From Tricholoma matsutake (taxonomy: Eukaryota > Basidiomycota > Agaricomycetes > Agaricales > Tricholomataceae): a DNA stretch of 64,000 nt. The translations under genes and the position numbers were made by a program. Positions 1 through 10,357 of this stretch are shown in pieces; position 1 is the stretch's first letter, and every line of letters begins with the position of its first letter. The DNA lies in assembly GCA_026075535.2 (NCBI GenBank), contig AP026540.1:9796001-9860000 (forward strand). Reading direction: 5' to 3'. The notes under the pieces are model-generated. The model saw nothing but the letters and a program-made list of their open reading frames with translations, made no database searches and was not told the origin of the DNA.

Positions 1-840
1 GAACATCAGGGCCTGAGAATGTATATCTCAGGGGTGGAAGGATGGGAAGAGGTGGGTAGACCTCGTTCATATTGACATCCTCATCAGGGACAATGGGGTG
101 GGGAGCAGGAGGTGGTGCAGGCCGAGAGGCTGCACTGGCATACAAATTACCCTGGGGCCTCTCGAGGTGAGGAGAGGGTTCACGAGTACAAGCTCATTTG
201 GATGAACATCCATTGAGCTGCTCATGCAGGTGCTCATTCTCATCTTCCAGGTTCTGGATGGTCTCCTGGAGGGCAGCAATATCTTTTTTGTATTCATTAT
301 AAACATGTTTGACTCTGGTGAGAGCACCAGAGTTAATACCTGAATCTCGATGATCTCTCGCATTGAAATATTCATCATCATGGTCATACACATGGGTGTA
401 CATGTGTAAAGCATAGCTCTTGCAAGTGTCGCAAGTGCCTCAGTGAAGGATGATGCCTTCACCATCAATCCTCCAATTTATGGTGGCGGAAGAGCTGGTG
501 CCCACACCAGCTCACCAGTTTTGTTCTTCTCTAGCAGAACATCTGCTAGTGCTGATGGGTTCTTCAATATTGCCAGGGCTTGGCGAGCGATGGGGTTGAG
601 TGATGCTGCTGCTTGAGCCAGTGGGCTCGAGCTCTCTCTGCTTCTCCTTCCCCCTTTGAGACCAGCCACTAGGGCCCATCTCATGCATATGGCTAGGTCT
701 GCCATTGTGATCATCCCCCATGGGGTCATGGAGGAAAACTTGCCATAGTAGTGTACCAAGCGATGAAGAAAAAAAAATTGAAATTTCGCACAATGTAAAG
801 TTGCAGAGTGTGAAATCTGTTGGGCAAGGTACACCCCCAA
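1..840 (-). pseudogene. decayed retroelement gag-like segment
   Basis: Short minus-strand reading frames interrupted by stops and frame changes. One, at 194-403, encodes an acidic start (MYTHVYDHDDEY) followed by a coiled-coil-like stretch (ALQETIQNLEDENEHLHEQL). After it comes a Pro-rich stretch (VYPPLPILPPL). The same order, an MYQHEFEQDEGY-like start, a KDTITDLDDKLEH-like helix and a Pro-rich PPLLNPAPRPRAL stretch, appears on the minus strand at 56701-57805, so this is a dispersed family rather than a host gene. No enzymatic domain is visible. The segment runs off the left edge of the window and is cut on its right by element E1. The gag assignment is inferred from context and Pro/coiled-coil composition. 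Confidence 0.5.
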
Positions 841-842
841 CG

Positions 843-1268
843 TGTAAGGGGACTAAGGGGGTGCCCTGTGTGTTTTTCCTATTTTTCATGTTGGTCCCAT
901 ATTTTTCCCCACCTCATTTCCTTCTATTCTTCATTTTCTATGATTTTTCCGGATTTTATTACTAATTTTCCCTTGCTATCATGTTTGTATATGTTGACAC
1001 TTTTATATTTAGAGGCGGAGTACCCCTTCCGACACATACCCCTTGGTATGATGTCATTCGGCGGCCTTGATCCGCCTATCTCCGCCTTTTTCTATTTTTA
1101 GGTTATATTTGATTTTTGTCGTCTTCACATATACTGGGCATCAGCAAGGGGATCCTTAGAGTTTTCTCTTCGGATTTCCCTTTGCTAGGTGCGCCCCCAA
1201 TGCCTGTATTATGTAGTATAATTTTAACTTCAGATTTCCCTTTGCTAGAGGCTTAGGTTGCCCTTATA
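843..1268 (+). repeat. E1 5' LTR (426 bp)
   Basis: Begins TGTAAGGGGACTAAGG and ends GGTTGCCCTTATA. The end is not the canonical CA, but it is fixed by comparison with the 3' LTR and by the flanking CAACG duplication. It contains an internal direct repeat of about 17 bp (GGATTTCCCTTTGCTAG-like) near 1171 and 1231, which matters for the shortened LTR of E2. AT-rich TATA-like sequence lies near 1095-1110, upstream of the predicted RNA start. Confidence 0.96.
1158..1167 (+). promoter_or_regulatory. predicted R-region start / self-primer sequence
   Basis: The 10-mer AGAGTTTTCT in the LTR is the exact reverse complement of AGAAAACTCT, located 2 nt after the LTR at 1271-1280. In Tf1-type self-priming elements the 5' end of the transcript folds back on such a site. 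If that applies here, transcription starts at about 1158, some 50 nt after the TATA-like stretch, and U5 is about 110 nt. The start site is inferred, not observed. Confidence 0.6.
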
Positions 1269-1270
1269 GT

Positions 1271-1280
1271 AGAAAACTCT
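1271..1280 (+). promoter_or_regulatory. putative self-priming primer-binding site
   Basis: AGAAAACTCT sits 2 nt downstream of the 5' LTR, where a primer-binding site is expected. No obvious tRNA 3'-end complement (TGG...) is present. It pairs perfectly with 1158-1167 in the LTR. The same pair is kept in E2 (42438-42447 with 42551-42560) and E3 (59414-59423 with 59543-59552), although those copies have decayed around it. Confidence 0.65.
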
Positions 1281-1434
1281 CCCCTAAGGCCCGAAAATCG
1301 CGAATGCGCTGCCCAAAATAGGCAGGTACAGACTGGACGACGCTTCCCAAAGCTCCACAGAGTCCCTACACACCGTTCCAGATACTCTCGCCTTTATTGC
1401 GCTGCCATTTTCGCCAAACGCGCTCCCTAGCGAC

Positions 1435-2553
1435 ATGGACGCATCAGAACGCTTCGACGCGCTTGAAAGCGACGTTTCCGGAATGCGCACGCAAATCGAC
1501 TCGCTTAAATCTACGATTGAAAACTTTGTTAGGACCCTCCAGGCTAACCCTACGACTAATAGTTCCCCCTTCACGACTCCAAGCGCACCCAACAACGATG
1601 TTTTGCCAAACGCGTCCACTAAGGAACATGCCCAGATCAAACCGTCCCCCCCCGCCGAATTTAATGGTGCACGTGCGCAGGGACGTGCATTCCTTAATTC
1701 CTGTGAGTTATACATTAGTCTCCAGTCGCATCAATTCGTCGATGAGGCTGCAAAAATTTATTGGGCCTTCACATACATGAAATCTGAACGCGCCTATCTC
1801 TATGTGGACCGTATCCTACGTCAAACTAAAGAACTCGGTTCTCTACCTTTCTCCACTTGGGGTGACTTTCGAGCTGAGTTCGTACGCCACTTCTGCCCCC
1901 TCAATGAACGCCACCGAGCAGTGACACGACTTGAGTCATCCACTTACCACCAGGGACGTCGATCCGTGGATGACTATATCGATGAGTTCAAGGATTTGGT
2001 GGACATGGCAGGGTATGGGAGTGGGTTACCAGTGGTGGTGAAGTTCCGACGGGGGCTCAACCGAGAAATTCAGGACCAGATTGCACAGATGTTGGAAGGG
2101 CGCCCAGCGGACGATGATATCCTTGCTTGGTATGAAGCTGCTTCACTCTGTGACGAGAACCGACTCACAAATGCGGCGTTTAATGCTGCATTCCGTGCTC
2201 CAACTACCACTCATACACCCTACACCTTCAATCGAAGCCTCCCCCGCCCTAACCCCATTCCTGCTCGTCAAACTCCCACACCAGCCGTCAATATCCCAGT
2301 ACCAATGGATGTTGATGCAGCCCGCAGCCGTGCACGTAAGTTGGATCTCTGCTACCGTTGTGGGGAACCTGGACACAGGGCTGGAGCGTGTCCCCATCAT
2401 CAGGATATCTGCATGCTCACCCCTGAGGGACGAGACGAACTCCTGCAAGATCTGTTGGCACTTGTAGATGTTGAGGAAGCGAAGGATCAAGTTGCAGAGG
2501 AGGTTAAGCTGGAAGTTGTAGAGGAGCAGGATTTTCCTATTCGCAGCGAGTGA
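1435..2553 (+). CDS. gag: E1 Gag
   Basis: Structural protein of the retrotransposon particle, 372 aa. The N-terminus has a short coiled-coil-like region (FDALESDVSGMRTQIDSLK), then a conserved capsid-like region from about residue 80 to 220 (YWAFTYMKSERAYLYVDRIL, WGDFRAEFVRHFCPLNERHR), typical of fungal retrotransposon gag. A CX2CX4HX4C zinc knuckle (CYRCGEPGHRAGAC) lies near residues 304-317. The ATG at 1435 begins the coiled-coil and is conserved in E2 (42714) and E3 (59706). The TGA at 2551-2553 overlaps the pol frame, which lies in the -1 frame and is open from 2508. No inactivating change is visible. Confidence 0.93.
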   Translation: MDASERFDALESDVSGMRTQIDSLKSTIENFVRTLQANPTTNSSPFTTPSAPNNDVLPNASTKEHAQIKPSPPAEFNGARAQGRAFLNSCELYISLQSHQFVDEAAKIYWAFTYMKSERAYLYVDRILRQTKELGSLPFSTWGDFRAEFVRHFCPLNERHRAVTRLESSTYHQGRRSVDDYIDEFKDLVDMAGYGSGLPVVVKFRRGLNREIQDQIAQMLEGRPADDDILAWYEAASLCDENRLTNAAFNAAFRAPTTTHTPYTFNRSLPRPNPIPARQTPTPAVNIPVPMDVDAARSRARKLDLCYRCGEPGHRAGACPHHQDICMLTPEGRDELLQDLLALVDVEEAKDQVAEEVKLEVVEEQDFPIRSE

Positions 2554-5500
2554 ATCGTACGCCCTCACTGCCTGTCCATAACCGCTTTGAAGTCTTGTCA
2601 GTTGAATCCCTGGAGAATGAATCCATTTCTGTGACTGCTCCCCTCTCTGACCCTTCGAAGTTGGCTAAAGACGTACCTGCTCTCCCCATCTCTCCTTCTA
2701 CTCCACGTCCGAAAATTAAATCATGGGAGCGTAAACTACCACGCAAGTATATTGTGGCATCCACTCCCTCTGCACATTCCTTAAACCTAGCCATCGAACT
2801 GCAGACGACCAACACTGGACAGATACTCGGTGTTTCTGCGCTCCTGGACTCTGGTGCGACTGGTCTCTTCATCGATTCCCATCTGGTACAACAACATCGT
2901 CTAAATACTCGCTCACTCTCACGTCCGATACCTGTATATAACGTGGATGGATCCCCAAATGAAGCTGGTGCCATCCGAGAGGTTGCAGACCTGGTTCTCC
3001 ATTACAAAGATCATAGTGAGCGTGCCCTTTTTGCTGTCACTCAATTAGGAAAGCAAAAGGCGATTTTGGGATATCCATGGCTTCGAGACCATAACCCAGA
3101 GGTCGACTGGCGCACCGGGGAGGTTACCATGAGCCGATGTCCATCCCGCTGTCGGACGTGTTTCACAGAAGCCAGGCAAGAACGTCGTGGACAGAAGGCG
3201 GCAATACGACGAACTCAGAAGTGTCGTGCTGGACCCCTGCCTATACCTGAAGTGGAATTGGAAGGGGTTCCTGATCTAATGCCGGACTCGGATGATGATG
3301 ATGAGGACCCAGAGGAAGTGGAGGAGGGTGATCGGATCTTCTACACTGCGATTTGCTCATCGCATGAGGTGTGTGCCACATCGAACATATCCCAACGCCT
3401 CGCCGAGGCCTTCCACAAAAACAACGCTGCTAAATCCTCTACTAACTCCTTACTCCCTCATCTCCATGAGTTTGAAGACGTGTTCTCCAAGGAGTCATTT
3501 GACTCTCTTCCTGCGCGTAAGCCATGGGATCACGCGATCGAACTCACCCCCGGCGCAACCCCTTCATCCTGCAAGGTCTATCCTCTCTCTCCGGAGGAAC
3601 AACGGCAGCTTGACCAGTTCATCGACGAGCACCTGGCCTCTGGACGTATTCGACCATCAAAGTCACCCATGGCCTCTCCCTTTTTCTTTGTCAAGAAGAA
3701 GGATGGCTCACTTCGACTGGTTCAAGACTACAGAAGACTCAACAACATCACGGTCAAAAATCGCTACCCACTACCCCTCATCTCCGAACTCGTAAACCAG
3801 CTCCGTGGAGCCCGATACTTCACCAAGCTCGATGTCCGTTGGGGCTATAATAATGTGAGGATAAAGGAGGGAGATGAGTGGAAGACAGCCTTTCGTACCA
3901 ACCGTGGTCTTTTTGAACCGCTTGTCATGTTCTTTGGCCTTACTAATAGCCCTGCCACCTTTCAGACCATGATGAACGACATCTTCCATGACCTCATCCT
4001 CGAAGGTGTTGTCTGCATCTATCTCGATGACATCCTCATCTTCACTCGCACGGTTGAAGAGCACCATCGCATCACGCGCCTCGTCCTAGAGCGACTTCGA
4101 CGGTACAAACTCTACCTTCGTCAGGACAAATGCGAGTTCGAAAGGACCAAGATCGAGTACCTCGGCCTGATTATCTCGGAGGGTCAAGTGGAGATGGATC
4201 CTATCAAGGTAAATGGGGTCACAGCTTGGCCTACGCCCACGAACAAGAAGGAGGTGCAGTCTTTCCTGGGCTTCATCAATTTTTATCGGCGTTTTATCAA
4301 GGATTTCTCACATCATGCACGACCGCTGTTCGACTTGACAGGAAAGGAGGCATGGAGGTGGGATAATGCACAACAGGAGGCGTTCGAAAAGCTTAAGGAG
4401 ATGGTCACTTCCGCTCCGATCCTTACCTTTGCTGACGATTCGCGTCCTTTTCGTGTAGAAGCCGACAGTTCTGACTTTGCGACGGGCGCTGTGTTGTCTC
4501 AGCAGTCTCCGGAGGACCAGAAGTGGCATCCTGTTGCGTTCTACTCCAAAAGCCTTAGTGCTGTAGAGAGAAACTATGAGATCCATGACAAGGAGATGTT
4601 GGCGATAATGCGTGCGCTTGAGGAGTGGCGACACTTCCTCGAGGGTGCCCAACACAAGGTGGAAATTTGGACGGATCACAAGAACCTCGAGTACTTCATG
4701 ACGGCCAAGAAATTGAACCGTCGTCAAGCTCGTTGGTCCCTGTATCTATCTAGATTCGACTTCTCCTTGCACCACCGTCCGGGTCGCAGCATGGGGAAGA
4801 CCGATGCCCTATCCCGACGTGCAGACCATGGGGATGGCAGCGGTGACAACCAAAACATTGTGCTGTTGCAGCCAGACCTGTTCACCATTCGGGCACTGGA
4901 AGGCATCGTACCCCAGGGCGAGGAGCGGGACATTCTACGTGACATTCGTCGCGCAAACCGTAGCGGTTTACATGAGGATGTTGTCGCCCGAGCTGTTAAA
5001 GAACTGAGGAAGGGATCGACCCTTTCCTTACGTGCGGCAGAGTGGGCTGAAAAGGAGGACTTGTTGTATTTCAGGGATCGCATCTATGTTCCCAATGACC
5101 CAGACCTTCGCCGGCGCATCATATCCCAACACCATGACTCACGGATTGCTGGCCACCCCGGACGCTGGAAGACCTTGGAGCTCACCTCACGGAACTATTG
5201 GTGGCCACAAATGTCACGGCTCATTGGTCAGTATTGTCGCACTTGTGACCTTTGCTTACGCACCAAGGTCCCTCGTCGCAAGCCTATTGGTGAGCTACAC
5301 CCTCTTCCTGTTCCAGAGAGTCGTTGGGATGTCGTCAGCGTCGACTTTGTGGTGGAATTGCCAGAGTCAAACGGGTTTGATGCGGTGATGTGCACAGTTG
5401 ACTCAGTGGGAAAACGCGCTCACTTCATTCCCACTCACACCACTGTCAGTGCCCTAGGTGCCGCTCGACTCTACCTCCACCACGTGTGGAAGTTACATGG

Positions 5501-6452
5501 ACTTCCTGGTGCCTTCCTCTCGGATCGTGGCCCTCAGTTCATGGCAGAGTTCACTCGTGAGCTGTACCGACTCCTGGGGATCAAACTCCTCGCTTCAACT
5601 GCTTATCACCCACAAACTGATGGCCAGATGGAGCGAGTCAACCAGGAACTGGAGCAGTACATCCGCCTCTTTGTCAATGAACGCCAGGACGATTGGGATG
5701 ATCTCCTTCCTTTGGCCGAGTTCGGATACAACAACCATGTCCATGCTTCCACTCAACAGACCCCTTTCCTCTTAGACACTGGACGACATCCACGCATGGG
5801 ATTTGAACCTCGCCAAACTCCCTCACACATCGAGACAGTGAATGAGTTCACAGAACGCATGAGGGATAGCTTGGAGGAGGCAAGGGCAGCCTTAGCAAAG
5901 GCGAAGGACGACATGGCGCGATTTTACAACCAGCGCCACTCCCCAACCCCTCAGTACAAGGTTGGTGATCGAGTTTATCTTGACTCCAGTGACATCTCTA
6001 CTACACGTCCATCCAAGAAACTCGCTCATCGCTTCTTGGGACCTTTCCCCATTGTCAAGTGCGTTGGAACACATGCCTATCGTCTACGCCTCCCAGCCTC
6101 CATGTCCAGACTCCATCCCGTCTTCCATGTCGTCAAATTGCTTCCAGCTCCCCCAGATCTGTTCCCGGGACGCCATTCACACCCACCACCACCACCTACA
6201 GTGATCGAGGGAGAACCCCAATATGAAGTCGAGTCAATCTTGGACAGCCGTTTGCGTCGAGGAAAACTCCAGTATTTGGTACATTGGAAGGGTTATGGGT
6301 ATGAGGAGAACTCATGGGTCGAAGAGTCTGACGTAAATGCCCCTCGGTTAATCAAGGAATTCCACCGACGGCACACTGCTGCACCGCGTCGCATTCAAGT
6401 CACGGACTTTGGTCGTATACGATTTCGAATGCATCGGGGCGATGCATCTTAG
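2550..6452 (+). CDS. pol: E1 Pol polyprotein (PR-RT-RNaseH-IN-chromodomain)
   Basis: One uninterrupted frame of about 1300 codons. Aspartic protease: LLDSGATGLFID, catalytic Asp near residue 100. Reverse transcriptase: [17 protein letters not shown] and YLDD near residue 491. RNase H: VEADSSDFATGAVLSQ and a TDHKNLEYF motif. Integrase: HHCC finger (HHDSRIAGHPGRW ... CRTCDLC) near residues 860-907, then the D,D-35-E core (VDFVVELP, SDRGPQF, MERVNQEL). The C-terminal chromodomain (YEVESILDSRLRRGKLQYLV, WVEESDV) marks a chromovirus, whose integrase may be tethered to histone marks. No ATG lies near the start: the frame is open from 2508 and overlaps gag by about 46 nt in the -1 frame, so expression probably needs recoding. 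No canonical slippery heptamer is evident. Confidence 0.95.
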   Translation: MNRTPSLPVHNRFEVLSVESLENESISVTAPLSDPSKLAKDVPALPISPSTPRPKIKSWERKLPRKYIVASTPSAHSLNLAIELQTTNTGQILGVSALLDSGATGLFIDSHLVQQHRLNTRSLSRPIPVYNVDGSPNEAGAIREVADLVLHYKDHSERALFAVTQLGKQKAILGYPWLRDHNPEVDWRTGEVTMSRCPSRCRTCFTEARQERRGQKAAIRRTQKCRAGPLPIPEVELEGVPDLMPDSDDDDEDPEEVEEGDRIFYTAICSSHEVCATSNISQRLAEAFHKNNAAKSSTNSLLPHLHEFEDVFSKESFDSLPARKPWDHAIELTPGATPSSCKVYPLSPEEQRQLDQFIDEHLASGRIRPSKSPMASPFFFVKKKDGSLRLVQDYRRLNNITVKNRYPLPLISELVNQLRGARYFTKLDVRWGYNNVRIKEGDEWKTAFRTNRGLFEPLVMFFGLTNSPATFQTMMNDIFHDLILEGVVCIYLDDILIFTRTVEEHHRITRLVLERLRRYKLYLRQDKCEFERTKIEYLGLIISEGQVEMDPIKVNGVTAWPTPTNKKEVQSFLGFINFYRRFIKDFSHHARPLFDLTGKEAWRWDNAQQEAFEKLKEMVTSAPILTFADDSRPFRVEADSSDFATGAVLSQQSPEDQKWHPVAFYSKSLSAVERNYEIHDKEMLAIMRALEEWRHFLEGAQHKVEIWTDHKNLEYFMTAKKLNRRQARWSLYLSRFDFSLHHRPGRSMGKTDALSRRADHGDGSGDNQNIVLLQPDLFTIRALEGIVPQGEERDILRDIRRANRSGLHEDVVARAVKELRKGSTLSLRAAEWAEKEDLLYFRDRIYVPNDPDLRRRIISQHHDSRIAGHPGRWKTLELTSRNYWWPQMSRLIGQYCRTCDLCLRTKVPRRKPIGELHPLPVPESRWDVVSVDFVVELPESNGFDAVMCTVDSVGKRAHFIPTHTTVSALGAARLYLHHVWKLHGLPGAFLSDRGPQFMAEFTRELYRLLGIKLLASTAYHPQTDGQMERVNQELEQYIRLFVNERQDDWDDLLPLAEFGYNNHVHASTQQTPFLLDTGRHPRMGFEPRQTPSHIETVNEFTERMRDSLEEARAALAKAKDDMARFYNQRHSPTPQYKVGDRVYLDSSDISTTRPSKKLAHRFLGPFPIVKCVGTHAYRLRLPASMSRLHPVFHVVKLLPAPPDLFPGRHSHPPPPPTVIEGEPQYEVESILDSRLRRGKLQYLVHWKGYGYEENSWVEESDVNAPRLIKEFHRRHTAAPRRIQVTDFGRIRFRMHRGDAS

Positions 6453-6463
6453 AGAGGGGGTGA
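6451..6463 (+). other. E1 polypurine tract
   Basis: AGAGAGGGGGTGA lies immediately before the 3' LTR and overlaps the pol stop codon. It is the expected primer site for plus-strand DNA synthesis. It is conserved upstream of the E2 3' LTR (about 49341-49354) and, on the minus strand, next to the LTR stub at 34902. Confidence 0.8.
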
Positions 6464-6889
6464 TGTAAGGGGACTAAGGGGGTGCCCTGTGTGTTTTTCC
6501 TATTTTTTATGTTGGTCCCATATTTTTCCCCACCTCATTTCCTTCTATTCTTCATTTTCTATGATTTTTCCGGATTTTATTACTAATTTTCCCTTGCTAT
6601 CATGTTTGTATATGTTGACACTTTTATATTTAGAGGCGGAGTACCCCTTCCGACACATACCCCTTGGTATGATGTCATTCGGCGGCCTTGATCCGCCTAT
6701 CTCTGCCTTTTTCTATTTTTAGGTTATATTTGATTTTTGTCGTCTTCACATATACTGGGCATCAGCAAGGGGATCCTTAGAGTTTTCTCTTCGGATTTCC
6801 CTTTGCTAGGTGCGCCCCCAATGCCTGTATTATGTAGTATAATTTTAACTTCGGATTTCCCTTTGCTAGAGGCTTAGGTTGCCCTTATA
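6464..6889 (+). repeat. E1 3' LTR (426 bp)
   Basis: Same length as the 5' LTR with three differences by eye. It is followed directly by the CAACG duplication at 6890-6894. Confidence 0.96.
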
Positions 6890-6894
6890 CAACG

Positions 6895-6916
6895 TGACTT
6901 GGAAATTTCCAAGTCA
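6895..6916. repeat. perfect 22-bp palindrome
   Basis: TGACTTGGAAA followed directly by its reverse complement TTTCCAAGTCA. It lies between the E1 target duplication and the stop codon of the element B pol (6917-6919). It may be a 3' structural element of B or part of what made the E1 target attractive; neither is shown. Confidence 0.85.
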
Positions 6917-9900
6917 TTAAGTCCGTCGACGCGCAGGAGTTCCTGCATGTTTGGGCAATTCTTGCCAGTCTCTGGCACCCATCAGTGCCAAATAAGCATC
7001 TAGAGCTGCAAGATCATTGCAGTTCACTAAAGGTTCCCAAGTGGTGTCTCCCAGACTCCACTTAACTTCAAACTGGACAGTATGGCCACACCACTTGTGT
7101 GCCATGATCTCTTTGATGTACCATTTGGTGTCATCTGGGGCACCAAAGTCATATGCATCAGGATAACGCCTGTTGGGAAACAATGTGTCATTGTTAGGAT
7201 GGTGAGGCCTTAGTAGGCTCACATGGAAATGCTGGTGTATATGCCAGCATTTCAGTTCTGTAGAAAGATCCAACTCATAGTTGGATTTCTCAGGGAAAGC
7301 TTGTAGGACCTTGTAGGGTCCTACAAATTTAGGTAGTAGTTTACTTGCATGTCCCTTTGGTAATGCAAGGTTCTTTGTGGAGAGGTAAACAAGGTCTCTT
7401 TGTTTGACATTGGGCTCCTCATGCCGATGCTTGTTAGCATAGTGTCGTTGAAAGACTCTTTCAGGGATGATACTATCATGGGCCATGGCCATGTTTCGCA
7501 GTGCATTCATTGTGAAAGTATGCACTCTGGGTGGAATGTGTTCTGTAGAAGGAAGTTCTTGCATCATACGAGGCAAGAATCCATAGTTGATTTCAAATGG
7601 GGCCATCGCCATTGCTCTGTTAATCGTAGAGTTTATGGCAAACTCTACGAGAGAGAGGAACTTTACCCAATCTTTTTGATTGGATGCAATGAACACTCAG
7701 AGAATCTGAGCAATTGAATGATTTGTGTGTTCCATTATTCCATCTGTCTGAGGATGGAATGAAGTGGACATAAGTAATTTGATGTCCAAGATATGGTGAA
7801 TTTCATGCCACCATTTGGACGTGAATTTAGAGTCTCGATCGCAAACAATCAAGCCAGGTAGTCCATGCAAATGGACAATCTCCTTCATGAAGATGGGAGA
7901 TAGTTGTGATGCAGTCGTCGTCGTGTCCACTGGGATTAGGTGAACCATTGAAGACAGATGACAGATGATTACCCAAAGGTAGTCAAATCCTTTGGACTCT
8001 GGGAAGGGTCGATGAAATCCATTCCAATTGACTCCCATGGTCTCATGGGTGTCAGTAATGAGTGCAGCTTGCCTCGAGGGGAGTGGTATTCCCCCTTCGA
8101 GCAGATGCAAGGTTCGCACAAATCACAGTATTTCTCGACTTTGTATTGAAGTTGAGGCCACCAATACCAACATCGGATGTATTCCAATGTCTTCAGAGGA
8201 CCAAAATGCCCCACTAAGGTGTGGGCTTGTTCGATGATATGACCATGTAAGGTCGTACCCTTGGAAGTAGAGGTGGGGATGCAAAGGACCTCTTTGCCCC
8301 CTCTGTTCTTTCTCCAAATGAAACCGTCCTGGGTCTGGAAGTCTGGGTGGTCCTTTGGATTTTCAAGAACCTTCTTGAGATGTTTGTCGTTGATGTATCC
8401 CTTTTGGATATCATCATTCAGAGGGTCTAACTCTGACATGTGAATGTGCAGGTAAAGCCCTTTAGCCTGAGAGGTGTAAATCGAAGGATCATCCTGTGAT
8501 TGGTTGGTCTTTGAAGAAGGTGTGGTTGCTTCTTCCGCATTTGCAGTCATTATGGCTGTGGCTGCCTCACACTCTTTGACTCATTCTCAAAGAGCTTTGA
8601 GTTGTTCACTAACTCGTTTCTGCTGGGAAGCAGCAGAACGAGTTTCAATTACTCAATTTTTGATTTTGAGATGTCAATCCCATGGGAGATCCTTGTGGTT
8701 GGGATCAAGATGTATGTCTGCGAAGACATAGTATTGGACTAATGGAGCATCATCCCAAGAGTCGAATTGGTAGTAGTGGGATGGAGCATCCGCTACTTTG
8801 TTCAATTTGCCTTTGACATAATGAATGTCAAAGTCAAAATGCAACAGATATTCCATCCATCGTGTTTGCCTAGCAGACAGTCAGCGTTGAGTCTGGAAGA
8901 ACTCAAGCACCTGGTGATCGGTGATGACATGAATGCGTCTACTGATCAGTTTGTCTTCCCACTTGAGGAGTGCCTCAAGTATGGCAATCGTTTCATGCTC
9001 AAAGGTACGGTAGTTCCTTTGAGTGTCAGAGAATTTCTTGGACAGGAACCCAGCAGGGCGGCAAGTTTGCCACTCAGGTCCCTGACCATACATTGCTCCA
9101 GTCCCAAAGACTGAGGTGTCACAGATCACCCATATCGGCTCAGGTGAATCTGGGTCGATTGGCTTCAGCATGGGCATTGTGCAACAGATGTGTTTAATCA
9201 TCTGGAAGCAATGATCGTGCAATGGTCACCATGAAAAGGCTTGACCATTTTTAGTCATTGCTGAAAGCAGACTAGTGAAAGCACTTATATCTGGAAGAAA
9301 ATGTGCCAGATACTGCACGAGTCCCAGAAAATGCTGGACTTCATGATAATTACGAGGAGCTTTCCACTCTTGTATATGGGCCATTTTGTCGCTATCTGCA
9401 TGTAAGCCATGCTTGTCAATCATATGACCGAGACACTCTACCCTTTCAGTGTAGAGTTCACATTTCTCTGCACAGAGGTACAGAGAATGCTCATGTAGTT
9501 TAGTAAACATGAGCTCCAGATGCTTCTGGTGTTCTTCAATTGTGTCGCTGAACATGAAGATATTGTCCAGGTAGGCGTGGACAAAGATTCCAATGTAATC
9601 TCAGAATATAGAGTTCATCAACCTTTGGAAGGTTGAGGGTGCATTGCAGTCACCTTGTTGCATAACAAGACTCTCATAGATGCCTTGAACCATTGAGAAG
9701 GCGGTTTTCCAGATGTCTTCTGGGGCAACTCGGACCTGCTCATAGGCATTGAAGAGGTCAATTTTTGAGCAGTACTTAGCTTGAGCAACATCAAGATGAA
9801 TCAAGTCTTGATCAGGAAACAGTGTAACATTTTTCACCATGTTAGCGTTATGTTTCACTGCATTGATCACAGTGTGAAGTTTCCCAGTTTTCTGGGAACT

Positions 9901-10357
9901 ACTAGCATCGGAGCGGCTTGCTCCACGCGGGCCACCAGCCTGCTTTGCAGTACTTGGCTATTTTCTCGGCGAGGGGTTTCCTCATTGAGTCAGGACACTT
10001 CAGAAGATAGTAGTTATACTTCTTCTTCTCATCCACCAATGGGATGTGGTGGTTTATGTCCCTTAAAGGAGGTAGTTTGTCAGGAACTCCATTGAGGATG
10101 TCCTGACAAGATTGCTTCCACTCCTCCCGGAGGCATGGAAGGTCCTTTTTTGAAAGGGGTCCTTTGCTTTTAGCTTTATCAGCCAGCTCTTCGCAAATTG
10201 CAAAGAGTATGTTGTTCAGGTCATCAACCTGATCTGGTGGAAGTACCGCAGGGATAGAGGGGTTGAATCCAGGAGGTTCAAAATTGGGTCCCTTGGGGAA
10301 TCTATCCTGAGTGAATTCCTGGATGATCTCTTCTAGATCGTCTTCTTCATTGCTCAT
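6917..10357 (-). pseudogene. pol: element B Pol (RT-RNaseH-IN-chromodomain), broken
   Basis: Read from high to low coordinates. An RT leader (LPPLRDINHHIPLVDEKKKY) lies at 9902-10357. RT pieces lie at 9601-9870 (AKYCSKIDLFNAYEQVRVAP) and across about 9590-9550, where the catalytic motif reads YLDN instead of YLDD. The RT tail is at 9226-9555 and RNase H at 8881-9222 (VITDHQVLEFFQ). The integrase finger is at 7969-8550 (HTLVGHFGPLKTLEYIRCWY, CDLCEPC) and its core at 7697-8119 (CDRDSKF, HPQTDGIMEHTN). The last open frame (6917-7696, 259 codons) carries the integrase C-terminus and a chromodomain-like end (WYIKEIMAHKW, FEVKWSLGDTTWEPL). At least five frame or stop interruptions make it non-functional. 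Confidence 0.85.

Larger units (their letters stand above)
843..6889 (+). mobile_element. Ty3/gypsy chromovirus E1, nearly intact copy
   Basis: Complete LTR retrotransposon: 426-bp LTRs at 843-1268 and 6464-6889, target-site duplication CAACG at 838-842 and 6890-6894, gag and pol in order PR-RT-RNaseH-IN-chromodomain, and a purine tract before the 3' LTR. The LTRs differ at only three positions by eye (887 C/T, 1083 C/T, 1232 A/G); the last two are CpG changes. It is therefore young and possibly mobile. It inserted between the gag-like remnant at 1-840 and element B. Two more copies, E2 (42114-49729) and E3 (from 58055), and a deleted fragment (34862-35363 plus 41037-41499) are in the window. 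Confidence 0.97.
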
